The notes under the pieces: model-generated
What the model saw: only the letters and a program-made list of their open reading frames with translations
The model's database searches: none
What the model was told of the DNA's origin: nothing
Source of the DNA: Pseudomonadota bacterium
GTDB lineage: Bacteria > Pseudomonadota > Gammaproteobacteria > Steroidobacterales > Steroidobacteraceae
Direction of reading: 5' to 3'
Assembly (NCBI GenBank): GCA_023423935.1
Contig: JAFAEQ010000029.1
Location: forward strand, 130,820 to 194,819
DNA: 64,000 nt
Made by a program: the position numbers and the translations under genes
Shown here: positions 27,488 to 36,308 of the stretch, one piece after another
How positions within the stretch are numbered: the stretch's first letter is position 1
Layout: the number at the start of each line of letters is the position of its first letter

Positions 27488-28375
27488 ATGAACAGAAAAA
27501 CCTCCAAAGATTTTCATCCCGAAGTGCTGCGCCTGTTCGACAAGTACGTGCATGGCCAGATCTCGCGCCGCGGCTTCATCGACGGTGCGACCAAGTTCGC
27601 CGTCGGCGGATTGACCGCAGTCGGATTGCTCGAGGCGTTGAGCCCACGCTTCGCCGAAGCGCAGCAGATCTCGCCGAGCGATGAGCGACTGAAGACCGAG
27701 TTCATCGAGATTCCCGCGCCCGGCTACGGCAAGGTTCGTGCGTACAAAGCCGAGCCGAAGAACGTGAGTGGCAAGCTCCCGGTCGTGCTGGTGGTGCACG
27801 AGAACCGCGGACTCAATCCTCACATCGAGGACATCACTCGTCGCGTCGCGCTCGAGGGCTTCATTGCTGTCGCGCCCGATGCGCTCTATCCGCTCGGCGG
27901 CTATCCCGGCAACGAGGACGCGGCACGCGAACTGTTCGGCAAGCTCGAACAACCGAAGACCTATGCAGATTTTCTCGCGACGGCGGAGTACCTGCAGAAG
28001 CTCCCGGAAGGGAACGGAAAATTGGGCGTCGTCGGTTTCTGCTATGGCGGCGGCGTCTCCAACTTCCTCGCGACGCGACTGCCGACACTGAACGCCGCGG
28101 TACCGTTCTACGGCAATGCACCCGATCTCGCCGACGTGCCGAAGATCAAAGCTCCCCTGCTGATCCAGCTCGCTGAAACCGACGAGCGTATCAACGCCGC
28201 CTGGCCCGCCTATGAGGCCGCACTCAAGAACGCCGGGGTCAAGTATCAGGCGTACATCTATCCGGGCACGCAGCACGGCTTCAACAACGACACGACGCCG
28301 CGCTACGACGAAGCAGCCGCGAAGCTGGCATGGGGACGCACGATCGACTTCTTCAAGGAAACACTGAAGACCTGA
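27488..28375 (+). CDS. dienelactone hydrolase family protein, Tat-exported
   Basis: Alpha/beta hydrolase of 295 residues. The nucleophile elbow GFCYGGG carries the dienelactone-hydrolase Cys; a C-terminal Asp (ETDERINAAW) and His (PGTQHGFNND) complete the triad. VVHENRGLNPHIEDITRR is the typical oxyanion-side block. Near residue 26 SRRGFIDGATK followed by a hydrophobic stretch looks like a twin-arginine signal. The natural ester or lactone substrate is unknown. Weak SD; the ATG is set by the conserved N-terminal HPEVLRLFDKYVHG. Confidence 0.9.
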   Translation: MNRKTSKDFHPEVLRLFDKYVHGQISRRGFIDGATKFAVGGLTAVGLLEALSPRFAEAQQISPSDERLKTEFIEIPAPGYGKVRAYKAEPKNVSGKLPVVLVVHENRGLNPHIEDITRRVALEGFIAVAPDALYPLGGYPGNEDAARELFGKLEQPKTYADFLATAEYLQKLPEGNGKLGVVGFCYGGGVSNFLATRLPTLNAAVPFYGNAPDLADVPKIKAPLLIQLAETDERINAAWPAYEAALKNAGVKYQAYIYPGTQHGFNNDTTPRYDEAAAKLAWGRTIDFFKETLKT

Positions 28376-28411
28376 GATCGTTCATCGACGGACTGACTCT
28401 CGCAGAACCTC

Positions 28412-28927
28412 ATGCCCCGCTACGTTGCCTTCCTGCGCGGAGTCAGTCCGATGAACTGCAAGATGTCGCAACTGAAGCGCGGGCTGGAGACAGCGGGATT
28501 CGCGAATGTGAGAATGCTGCTGAGCAGTGGCAACGTGGCGTTCGATTCCCGTTCGCGCTCCGAGAGCGCAGTGGAGCGCAAGATCGAAAAAGCCATCGAG
28601 CACTCGATGGGCCGCGCGTTCCGCACCCTCGTTCGATCGAGTGCCTATCTTCAGGCACTCGTGGCGAGCGATCCGTTCTCGCGCCATCGCCTGCCAGCGA
28701 ATGCCAAGTGTGTAGTTACGTTCTTGCGTAAGACACCTGAACGGAAAGCGCAATTGCCTCGCTCCACCGAAGACGCACCGCTATTGCGAGTCTCCAGGCG
28801 CGAAGTGCTCAGTGCATACTTGCCGAGCCCGAAAGCGCCCGTGTTCCTGCGACTCATCGAAAAGACGTTCGGTACCGACGTCACCACACGCACCTGGAAC
28901 ACAGTGAGAAAGTGCGCGAAGGCGTGA
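28412..28927 (+). CDS. DUF1697 family protein
   Basis: 171 residues spanning the whole DUF1697 domain: YVAFLRGVSPMNCKMSQLK, LLSSGNVAFDS near residue 45 and the C-terminal TFGTDVTTRTWNTVRK signature. Function of the family is unknown; it is cytosolic with no signal or membrane segment. Lies 36 bp after the dienelactone hydrolase gene and may be co-transcribed. Confidence 0.88.
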   Translation: MPRYVAFLRGVSPMNCKMSQLKRGLETAGFANVRMLLSSGNVAFDSRSRSESAVERKIEKAIEHSMGRAFRTLVRSSAYLQALVASDPFSRHRLPANAKCVVTFLRKTPERKAQLPRSTEDAPLLRVSRREVLSAYLPSPKAPVFLRLIEKTFGTDVTTRTWNTVRKCAKA

Positions 28928-28977
28928 TGTGTCCTGCAAGCGATCCTTATGGACGGCCGCGGGTCCGAGGAGTGACG

Positions 28978-29385
28978 ATGCATGCTCATGATCGTCCTGA
29001 GTTCGTTCGCCGCATGAGCCCCAAACACATTCTCGTGATCCTGCTCGCTTATGCGGTTGCGCTGAGCGGCTTTCTGACATACCTCGATCTCAGAGGTACC
29101 GCCGAGCCGGCGTGGCTCGCGCTCGCGACCTCCCTGGTTTTCTCGGCATTGATCTTCGCCTGGTATCTCGCCGATACGCAGCAGCGCGGCTATACGCGAA
29201 CGGCGCTGCTCAACATCGCCATCATTCTCGTCTCCGTCGTCGCCGTTCCGTACTACCTGCTGCGCAGCCGACCTCGCGGCCAACGCCTCAAGGCAATCAC
29301 GCGAATGCTCGGCGTCTTCGTGCTGCTGCTGCTGGCAATGCTGGCCGGCGGACTCGTCGTTTCTCTGGTAGCCGGCGAGGTTTAG
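28978..29385 (+). CDS. small integral membrane protein, unknown function
   Basis: 135 residues with about four hydrophobic helices (ILVILLAYAVALSGFLTYL, LATSLVFSALIFAWYLA, TALLNIAIILVSVVAVPYYL and MLGVFVLLLLAMLAGGLVV). The basic loop LRSRPRGQRLKAI resembles small inner-membrane proteins of proteobacteria. ATG 28978 has GAGGAG five bases upstream, which decides the start over the upstream in-frame codon at 28912. Confidence 0.7.
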   Translation: MHAHDRPEFVRRMSPKHILVILLAYAVALSGFLTYLDLRGTAEPAWLALATSLVFSALIFAWYLADTQQRGYTRTALLNIAIILVSVVAVPYYLLRSRPRGQRLKAITRMLGVFVLLLLAMLAGGLVVSLVAGEV

Positions 29386-29422
29386 AGCCAAGCGCTAGCG
29401 GCAGCGCGGCGCTCGCGCGCTA

Positions 29423-29440
29423 CGACCGCGCCAGCGGTCG
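29423..29440. terminator. 7-bp hairpin after small membrane protein gene
   Basis: CGACCGC and GCGGTCG form a perfect stem around GCCA, 38 bp past the stop. No U tract, so termination is only a possibility. Confidence 0.35.
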
Positions 29441-29578
29441 CATCAGCCTGCACATCGCCCGTTTTCAGCGGATGTTCCGATCCATTCCTCGCGCAAAATC
29501 GTTAGGATTCACCCCTTCCACGCGAGGCGAGCGCAGAGAACGATCGCCTTGCACCTGTTCCGTCTTTCGATTCTCGCT

Positions 29579-30127
29579 ATGGCACAACATCTTCCTCATT
29601 GGATGCAGGACTGGATGTATATCCTGGGTCCTGCGAGCCGACTGATTGCGATCGTTCTGGGTGCGTGGCTGCTGCGCAAGATCTTCAGCACGACCATCGA
29701 GCACCTGCGGGCGCGATCCATCCTGCCTCAGGAACTCGTCGTGGGACTGCGCCGTACCGTCTCGTTCATCATCACTGCCGCGGCGGTCTTGCTGATCCTC
29801 GAGCAACTCGGCGCATCGCCCACGGTGTTGTGGACCGCGCTGACGGGTTTCGTGACCGTGGCCGCCATTGCGTTCTTCGCCGCGTGGAGCGTGCTCTCGA
29901 ACATTTTCTGCACGCTGCTGATCGTTACGTCGCGTCCGTTTCGCCTCAACGATCAGATCGAGCTGCTCGAGAATGGCGAGAAACCGGGACTGCGCGGCCA
30001 GGTCGTGGACGTGAACCTGATCTACACCACCTTGAAAGAGACCAGCCCGGACGGTCGCAGTGAGACCGTGCTGCAGATTCCGAACAGCCTGTTCTTCCAG
30101 CGAGCCGTGCGCCGCTGGCGCAACTGA
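29579..30127 (+). CDS. MscS-like mechanosensitive channel family protein
   Basis: 182 residues with three membrane helices. The third, beginning LWTALTGFVTVAAIAFFAAW, and the following beta domain (RPFRLNDQIELL, GQVVDVNLIYTTL, LQIPNSLFFQ) match the pore helix and middle domain of MscS. It is much shorter than E. coli MscS (286), lacking most of the C-terminal domain, as in other small family members. The ATG at 29579 is chosen; TTG 29549 would add ten residues. Confidence 0.8.
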   Translation: MAQHLPHWMQDWMYILGPASRLIAIVLGAWLLRKIFSTTIEHLRARSILPQELVVGLRRTVSFIITAAAVLLILEQLGASPTVLWTALTGFVTVAAIAFFAAWSVLSNIFCTLLIVTSRPFRLNDQIELLENGEKPGLRGQVVDVNLIYTTLKETSPDGRSETVLQIPNSLFFQRAVRRWRN

Positions 30128-30163
30128 CTCAGGGACCGGCGGACCCCGATCGACTGCGCCGCT

Positions 30164-31231
30164 TCACGGCTCGCGTCGCGCATTGAGCGTTTCGAGCTGG
30201 TGCGCCTGCACGCGCTTCAACTCGGCTTCGAGAAGGCCGATGCGGTGCGAGTCCTTACTCAGGCGACGTGCCCGTTCCAGCGCGATGCCGGCTTCAGCAA
30301 GCCGGCCTTCCAGCATGAATGTCTTCACCTGTTCGCAGAGATTGGTCGCGATGTCCTGGACGCCTTCGCGTGCGATGGCATTCGAAGGATCGAGTGCGAG
30401 GACCACCGAGAGATAGTAGAGAGCACTGTCCTCGGCAGGTTCGGTGATCCGTCCCGTGGCAAGTGCCGCCTGCGCCGATAGCAGATTGGCTGCGATGATC
30501 GGTGCAGCGTCGATTCGTGAGGTCGGCGAGTAGACCGCCCACCATGACACGGCCCCCACTGCCACAACGCCCGACACGATCCACATCCACGTCGCAGGAC
30601 CCCAGAGCTTGTTGTGTGCCATTGCCGGTGCTGCGGACGGCAATCTCACTTTCATCGCCGATATCGATTTTTCCGCCACGACCGGATCCCGCGCGGGCGG
30701 TACTGCATCGGACTCGCAGGCCGAAGCGTCGAAGCTCCGCGACTTCACCATCGAATGACCGCTCAGCGTGAACTGTCTCGATCGATACTCCGACGCTGCC
30801 GAACGCAGTACCAGTCGCGCCGTCGACGGCACGAGCGGTTTCATCATGAAGCGTTCGACCAGGGATGATGCACGAAGACTGATGAGCGCCTGATCGTCAC
30901 CGCGCGCGCCGACTGCGACCGTCACTGCGGCCGGATCGCACGCATGCATTTGCGCTCTGAGCGCGACCAGCGCGCCCGGAGTCACCGCCTGGTCCGTCAC
31001 GAGGATCCCGCAACGACCTCGCGCCGCGAGATAGCACGCCTGCTCCAGAGAGATCGCAAAGTGGACTTCCTGATCCTCGTTCGCCGAGGCGCGTATCGCG
31101 TTGCGCAATGCCTGATCCTCGGACACCACGACGATCGGTACGTCGATACCGGCGAACAAAGCGGCTTGGCGATCCGCAGCTCGCGTCGCCGCCAAAGACC
31201 GAGCGTCGGTGTCCCGCTTTGCTGTGTTCAT
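30164..31231 (-). CDS. receiver-like domain protein with transmembrane anchor and helical C-terminus
   Basis: 355 residues, no close family recognised. Residues 30-150 fold like a response-regulator receiver: VVVSEDQ acidic pocket, ILVTDQAV with a likely phospho-acceptor Asp, and FMMKPLVP with the conserved Lys-Pro. A single hydrophobic segment follows (MWIVSGVVAVGAVSWWAVY), then an all-helical region (about 260-355) resembling TPR-type repeats. A receiver placed before a membrane anchor is unusual. No histidine kinase is adjacent. Confidence 0.65.
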   Translation of the reverse strand: MNTAKRDTDARSLAATRAADRQAALFAGIDVPIVVVSEDQALRNAIRASANEDQEVHFAISLEQACYLAARGRCGILVTDQAVTPGALVALRAQMHACDPAAVTVAVGARGDDQALISLRASSLVERFMMKPLVPSTARLVLRSAASEYRSRQFTLSGHSMVKSRSFDASACESDAVPPARDPVVAEKSISAMKVRLPSAAPAMAHNKLWGPATWMWIVSGVVAVGAVSWWAVYSPTSRIDAAPIIAANLLSAQAALATGRITEPAEDSALYYLSVVLALDPSNAIAREGVQDIATNLCEQVKTFMLEGRLAEAGIALERARRLSKDSHRIGLLEAELKRVQAHQLETLNARREP

Positions 31232-31385
31232 GATCGCTCCGATGCATGCGTCCGCATTGGCCCTGCAAGATCACATGCGAAGGAAGGTCGGTGGAGAGGG
31301 GGATCGAAGAATTCGAGTCAGGCCGCGAACCGTATCCACAGCGAACCGAGGTCGAAATCGTCCGGAAGGCGTAATGCGTGAAGCG

Positions 31386-31982
31386 TCAGTGCCCGGCAAT
31401 CCAGCCTTGCACATGCGCTTCGAGCGCCGGGAAGAACTCCAGGAAATCGTCCGTCAGCTCCGCTTCCACAGCCATCAGATGCGGAACACTGGCTTCCAGC
31501 GCGAAAGGCTTGCGCCACCGACTTGCGAGATACGCCGAGATGCGGTGCAACGCACGCTCCACACCTGCGCTCGTGCGATAAGAGGTCAGCGAATCGTGCC
31601 GAATGATCCGCTCGAGCATGAGTTGCGCGTCGCCGGGCAAGCGCAACGATGCTGCGCCTGCGGCGACGTAGAAGTCGGATGTGAACTGGGCGAGCGGCAC
31701 CTGTGCGAAGCGTGACCAGTGCTGCGCGAGCAGATAGTCGTAGAACACATCCAGGAGGACACCGCTGAACCGCCGGTAAGTGTCCGGTACGCGCATACGA
31801 CTGCGTCTGACAATCGGATGCGAATCGGTAAACGCATCGATCTCCTTATGGCACGCGGCACCCCGTTGGAACTCGGCGGTCATGGCAAGACGCGCATCGC
31901 CTCTCACGACATCCGCGAGCAGATTGCCGAGCTGGAACTCGATATGCGAAGTCGACAGGAAAGTATGCGCGAGCCAGTTCAT
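31386..31982 (-). CDS. acpH: acyl carrier protein phosphodiesterase, AcpH-like
   Basis: 198 residues of the AcpH/DUF479 family, which removes the 4'-phosphopantetheine group from acyl carrier protein. N-terminal MNWLAHTFLS, QLGNLLADVVRGD, HKEIDAFTDSHPIV and FSGVLLDVFYDYLLAQHW include the conserved His/Asp metal ligands of this HD-like fold. Length matches the E. coli enzyme (193). Monocistronic as far as seen. Confidence 0.88.
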   Translation of the reverse strand: MNWLAHTFLSTSHIEFQLGNLLADVVRGDARLAMTAEFQRGAACHKEIDAFTDSHPIVRRSRMRVPDTYRRFSGVLLDVFYDYLLAQHWSRFAQVPLAQFTSDFYVAAGAASLRLPGDAQLMLERIIRHDSLTSYRTSAGVERALHRISAYLASRWRKPFALEASVPHLMAVEAELTDDFLEFFPALEAHVQGWIAGH

Positions 31983-32074
31983 GGGTGCGACGGAGTCACC
32001 AGAAGGAGCACAAGACCGAGAATCGGAAAATCACAGGCGCTTCGCAACCGTCCATGTGTCGCGCATTGCGTTGT

Positions 32075-32098
32075 GCCTCGCATCGTTTGATGCGAGGC
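32075..32098 (-). terminator. 10-bp perfect hairpin
   Basis: GCCTCGCATC and GATGCGAGGC pair around a GTTT loop, about 100 bp past the stop of the aldo/keto reductase gene and 90 bp before the acpH start. A terminator for the reductase transcript is likely, although there is no U run. Confidence 0.5.
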
Positions 32099-32197
32099 GC
32101 AGATCCTGGCCGCAAACACCCGGGTAGCGTGTGAGCGCTGAACTTCCGGCTTGCGACGTTGTGCTCTTCAGTTTCCTTGCGGCTACTACCGTCGGTG

Positions 32198-33130
32198 TCA
32201 GACCTTCTCCCAATACTCCTCAATGCGCTTTCTCATGGCCGCATCGGGAAGCCGCCCGCGCGCGGCCAGCTGGTTGTCGCGCAGATGAGAGAGCTTCGTG
32301 GTGCCCGGAATGACCGCCGTAATCGCCGGATGCGACACGTTGTACTTGAGCAGCAGCTGCGGCCAGCTGGTCACATCGATTTCCGATGCCCACTCTGGCA
32401 AGGGTTTGCCGGACACCTTCGTGAGGAGACTGCCGCGGCGTCCACCGAGCGGCACATTGCCGAGCACCGCGACACCTTTGTCCTGTGCCAGCGGCAGGAT
32501 CTCGTCGCCCGCACTGCGATTCTCGATCGAGTAGTCGACCTGAATGAAATCGAGCGGTAGTGTTTTCAGCGCGTTGATCATCTGCGGATACTGATCGTCG
32601 GTCGAGGTCGTCACACCGATGTAGCGCACCTTGCCGGCCTGCTTCCACTCTTTCAGCAACGGAAACAGCCCATCGAGCGCATTGAAGTTGTGAATCTGCA
32701 TGAGATCGATGCGATTGGTCTGCAATCTCGCCAGTGCTTCATCGAGCTCCGCGTTACCCGGCTTGGGCTCACCGCGAATGAGCGTCTTGGTGGCGATGAA
32801 GAGTTGATCGCGATTGCCGAGCTCGGACACCAGCTTGCCGATCACGACTTCCGAATCGCCATAGCCGCGAGCGGTGTCGACGACACGCGCACCCAGCTTC
32901 GGAAAGTTCTCGAGCACCTCTTTGCGCGCGGCGATTTCCGCAGGGTCGCTGACACCGTACGCGTTCGTGCCGAGCCCGATCACCGGCAGACGTTCCCCGC
33001 TCGAAGGTATGGCCTTGGTAATCAGCGGCAGCGATTCTGCGCTCTGCGCAGAGCGAGCCATGACGGACAACGCCGCGCTGGCAGCGAGCGTATGCTGGAT
33101 CATCGAGCGTCGTGTGTAGCGAGTGGGCAT
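32198..33130 (-). CDS. aldo/keto reductase, exported
   Basis: 310 residues with a twin-arginine-like signal (MPTRYTRRSMIQHTLAASAAL). The TIM-barrel reductase has LPVIGLGTNAYG, RVVDTARGYGDSE with catalytic Asp and Tyr, ATKTLIRG with the Lys, DLMQIHN with the His, and VIPGTTKLSHLRDN in the cofactor tail. An NADPH enzyme carried by Tat is plausible since folded cofactor proteins use that route. ATG 33130 has GAGGA upstream; a longer ORF start at 33181 was rejected. Confidence 0.87.
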   Translation of the reverse strand: MPTRYTRRSMIQHTLAASAALSVMARSAQSAESLPLITKAIPSSGERLPVIGLGTNAYGVSDPAEIAARKEVLENFPKLGARVVDTARGYGDSEVVIGKLVSELGNRDQLFIATKTLIRGEPKPGNAELDEALARLQTNRIDLMQIHNFNALDGLFPLLKEWKQAGKVRYIGVTTSTDDQYPQMINALKTLPLDFIQVDYSIENRSAGDEILPLAQDKGVAVLGNVPLGGRRGSLLTKVSGKPLPEWASEIDVTSWPQLLLKYNVSHPAITAVIPGTTKLSHLRDNQLAARGRLPDAAMRKRIEEYWEKV

Positions 33131-33394
33131 CGGCGAGATCCTCAGTAACGAAATCAGGGGAGTGCGCAACGCGCGTTGCACGAGACGGATAGTTCCCTAC
33201 TCCGGCAGTCAAGGCAACGCGAGCAGCGCGAATCTGGCGCCCACTCTGCCCCTGTGACCGGACTCAAACCCTCCTTCGCTCGCAGCGTCCCTGGAATGTC
33301 CGGCCGATCGACCACTCCCCCATCGGCCATTCGCTTGCTGCGTCAATGCCCTTCTATGCACAATCGGCCAGCGCGGCAGCCGAGAGGACACTAC

Positions 33395-34165
33395 GTGCGA
33401 CGCATCTGGGTGGCTTTGATCACCGTTCTGTTGAGCACGGCCGTCGCCGCCGACGAGCGCTCCCCGATCACCGTCTTTGCAGCGGCCTCGCTCACCGACG
33501 TGTTGCAGGCCATCGGTGCCGGATACACCGCAACGACCGGCACTCCCGTCCGTTATTCGTTCGCGGCCAGCTCGGCGCTCGCGCGTCAGATCGAATCCGG
33601 CGCCAACGTCGATGTCTTCGTATCGGCAGATCAGGAATGGATGGACTATCTGGAGCAGCGCGGTCTCATCGACAGGTCCACCCGGCGCAATATCGTTGCC
33701 AACCGGCTCGCGCTCGTTGCCCCCGCTGACAGTGCGATCCAACTCAAAATCGCTCCGGGGTTCCGCCTCGCCGAAGCGCTAGGTACACGGGGGCGCCTCG
33801 CGACGGGCGATCCCGACTCCGTTCCCGCAGGCAAATACGCGAAAGAGGCGCTGACCTCTCTTGGCGTATGGCCACAAATCGAATCGAGACTGGTGAGAGC
33901 CGAGAACGTTCGCACCGCACTCGCATTCGTGTCGCGCGGCGAAGTCCCGCTGGGCATCGTGTACGAAACGGATGCGAAGGCCGACGGCAAGGTGAAAGTG
34001 ATCGATGTGTTTCCGGCGGCCTCTCACGCGCCCATCGAGTATCCAGTGGCCGCACTGAAGAACGCGAGCCCAGCGGCACGAGCGTTCGTCGCGTATCTGT
34101 CGTCACCCGCTTCGCGAGAGATCTTCCAGAGCGCCGGCTTCACGGCGCTTCCCGCCCCGCAGTGA
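33395..34165 (+). CDS. modA: molybdate-binding periplasmic protein ModA
   Basis: 256 residues with signal peptide VRRIWVALITVLLSTAVAADE. The GTG at 33395 has GAGAGGA six bases upstream, which decides the start. ModA signatures: TVFAAASLTDVLQAIG, FAASSALARQIESGANVDVF, VSADQEWMD, TGDPDSVPAGKYAKEAL and GIVYETDAKA. It binds molybdate for import, relevant to the two molybdoenzymes in this window. No modB or modC is adjacent: the next gene is on the other strand. Confidence 0.92.
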   Translation: MRRIWVALITVLLSTAVAADERSPITVFAAASLTDVLQAIGAGYTATTGTPVRYSFAASSALARQIESGANVDVFVSADQEWMDYLEQRGLIDRSTRRNIVANRLALVAPADSAIQLKIAPGFRLAEALGTRGRLATGDPDSVPAGKYAKEALTSLGVWPQIESRLVRAENVRTALAFVSRGEVPLGIVYETDAKADGKVKVIDVFPAASHAPIEYPVAALKNASPAARAFVAYLSSPASREIFQSAGFTALPAPQ

Positions 34166-34214
34166 GCACGCGTCGCGCGGCCTTCGTGCGCGTTTCACGC
34201 ACGAAGGTGCTTCG

Positions 34215-35075
34215 TCAGGCCACTCGTTCGGACACGGGTTCCACCGGTGTCACTGCGGGCAAAAACGTGGTGCGAAACATGCGCGACGTACGATCCCGCC
34301 ACAGTTCGACAATGCGATGCAGGGCATCGAGCCCATGCGTGAGCGCTACGGGACCGGGCTGCTGAATCAGGGCGGCATCGATCTCGTGCACCTCGCCATG
34401 GATCAGGGCGCGCATCTGAGCCCAGCCTTCGCGTGATCCGATCTGCCCGAGTTGCACCTTGCCGCGCCCGGAACCGACGATGATGTCGGGGTCACGACGC
34501 AGCACCTCATCGAGATCGTGAACGATGCGTTCTTCCTGGTGCGGCCGCGAAGCCAGTTCCGGGAAACAGTTGGTACCACCCGCAATCTCGATCAGCTCCG
34601 AGATCCAGCCGCTGGCACTGATCGACGGCTCGCTCCATTCCTCGAAGTAGATTCGCGGACGGCGCTCTTCGTGCGACCGAGCGCGGATCCCTTCGATGCG
34701 CCACTCGATACTCCCTGCCTGAGCTGCCGCGGCTTGCTCGCGACCGACGAGCGCCCCAACCACGCGGATCATGTTCAGGATCCCGCGCACCGAAGGCTGA
34801 TTGAAGAGATGCACAGCGATGCCGCGCTGAGCCAGCGATGCCAGAACAGGCCCATGTTTCAAGCCTGAGCCCAGCACCAGATCGGGTCCGAGCGAGCAGA
34901 TGCGCTCGACGCAGCTGTCGGACTGGATCGACACGCGCGGCTTGCGGTGCTGCGATTCGGGCAGAGCCGACACCGAGCCTGCGAGCCCTGCGATGCGATC
35001 GCCCTCACCGAGCAGCGACAGGATCTCCGCGGTTTCGGCGTTCAGACAGACGATTCGGGACGGATGTGTATTCAT
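34215..35075 (-). CDS. BtuF-like cobalamin/iron-chelate binding protein without signal peptide
   Basis: 286 residues of the periplasmic-binding PF01497 fold: RIVCLNAETAEILSLLGEGD, GPDLVLGSGLKHG, IYFEEWSEPSISASGWISEL and GREGWAQM-like C-terminal residues. Such proteins bind cobalamin or Fe chelates, but this one starts MNTHPSRIVCLN with no signal sequence, as do many stand-alone homologues annotated cobalamin-binding protein. No transporter genes are nearby. Convergent with modA, 49 bp between stops. Confidence 0.82.
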   Translation of the reverse strand: MNTHPSRIVCLNAETAEILSLLGEGDRIAGLAGSVSALPESQHRKPRVSIQSDSCVERICSLGPDLVLGSGLKHGPVLASLAQRGIAVHLFNQPSVRGILNMIRVVGALVGREQAAAAQAGSIEWRIEGIRARSHEERRPRIYFEEWSEPSISASGWISELIEIAGGTNCFPELASRPHQEERIVHDLDEVLRRDPDIIVGSGRGKVQLGQIGSREGWAQMRALIHGEVHEIDAALIQQPGPVALTHGLDALHRIVELWRDRTSRMFRTTFLPAVTPVEPVSERVA

Positions 35076-35125
35076 GGCACTACCGTGAGCCGTGGACATC
35101 AACGCGAATCAGAGCCGGCAGCGAC

Positions 35126-35506
35126 TCACGAGCGCGCAACGAAATTTCGCGATTCAGGGCCGGAGGATTCGCTCTCGTGGCGCGCTCCCCAGCGACACCC
35201 GCGACGCAATCCCTGGCTGAAGGATTCGCGCTCCTCGGGCGACATGCTTTTCCAGCGCTCGTACATTTGCTGCCGCTGCGCATAGTGATGATGGCCGCCG
35301 CCGAAGAACCGCATGCCGCCGAACAGGAGCCGACCGAGCAGGAACAATCCCAGACCCTGCCAGAACGTGATCGCGCTCAGACCGAACAACGGTGGCAACA
35401 GCCAATTCCACAGTGCCATGACCAACCAGCCCAGGCCCGCCGCAGCCAGTGCAATCAGCGCGATCACACCGATTGCCTTCTTCACCCACCAGCGATGCAT
35501 GCTCAT
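35126..35506 (-). CDS. small membrane protein coupled to ECF sigma factor gene
   Basis: 126 residues: two hydrophobic helices (AIGVIALIALAAAGLGWLVM and ITFWQGLGLFLLGRLLFGG), a His-rich turn GGGHHHY and a helical tail with YERWKSMSPEERESF. The ATG is 2 bp after the stop of the sigma-factor gene, so the two are translated together. By position it could modulate the sigma factor, but no anti-sigma motif is seen. Confidence 0.7.
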   Translation of the reverse strand: MSMHRWWVKKAIGVIALIALAAAGLGWLVMALWNWLLPPLFGLSAITFWQGLGLFLLGRLLFGGMRFFGGGHHHYAQRQQMYERWKSMSPEERESFSQGLRRGCRWGARHESESSGPESRNFVARS

Positions 35507-35508
35507 GA

Positions 35509-36066
35509 TCAGCCCACTCCAGGATCCGCATATTCCTCAAAAATGTCTCGAAGTCTGTTACGCAGATGTAAAACGGCTGCGTGCTTGCGGGCGAGCAACG
35601 TATTGATGCCGACTCCGCTGTCCTCGGACATTTGCCTGAAACTCACCCCGTCGATCTCATGCGCGAGGAACACGTCGCGCTGAGCCGCGGGCAATTCATC
35701 GAGTGCCACGAAAATCTGTTCCAGCATGACCTGCCGCGCAAACGCTGCTTCAGGCCCTGCATCCGCGTCGGGCAGCCATTGTTCGAGCGTTGGCTCTTCG
35801 TCTTCGCCATGACTGGGCAACGACACCTCGCGTCCCGATCGCCGGAAGCGATCCGTGATGCGATTGCGAGCAACGCGAAACAACCATGCGCCGACCTGTT
35901 CGATCGGCTTCATGAGGCGATAAGCCTCAATGAGCTCGGAGAACACGTCTTGTAAAATATCGTCTGTGTCGCGCTCATCCATCACATAGCGCCGGATGAA
36001 CTGGCGCAGCCGCGGCCGCTCACGAGTCACATCGGCGACGATGCGTTCGTTCTGCTCGCTGGTCAT
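35509..36066 (-). CDS. ECF-type RNA polymerase sigma factor
   Basis: 185 residues from ATG 36066 (36093 adds nine). Region 2 reads IRRYVMDERDTDDILQDVF and VGAWLFRVARNRITDRFR (regions 2.2-2.4); region 4 reads LDELPAAQRDVFLAHEIDG, FRQMSEDSGVGINTLLARKH (recognition helix). An acidic Asp/Glu-rich linker separates them. Its partner is the membrane protein directly downstream. No zinc-finger anti-sigma is present. The stimulus is unknown. Confidence 0.9.
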   Translation of the reverse strand: MTSEQNERIVADVTRERPRLRQFIRRYVMDERDTDDILQDVFSELIEAYRLMKPIEQVGAWLFRVARNRITDRFRRSGREVSLPSHGEDEEPTLEQWLPDADAGPEAAFARQVMLEQIFVALDELPAAQRDVFLAHEIDGVSFRQMSEDSGVGINTLLARKHAAVLHLRNRLRDIFEEYADPGVG

Positions 36067-36308
36067 GGGCGCTGACTGGACCATCGTGGCCATGCATTGA
36101 AGACGGTTGGCCCCGCGCTTTATTGACACTTCCGGCCAGAATTTTCCCGGTGCGCCGCAGATCGGCAATTTCGGTCAAATGGAGCGTGGGGGGACGACGC
36201 TATATAAGCACGTGGCCGATGCGGGCGGACCGCCATTGGCCGGCACTCAAGCGCTGTTGGCCGCTCTCCTGCAGGGTGTCAGTCAGTCGTCAATAATTCG
36301 GAGCCGTC

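Noticed and set aside
34215..35075. Second transporter operon (BtuFCD)
   Set aside because: No permease or ATPase gene nearby and no signal peptide on the BtuF-like protein.
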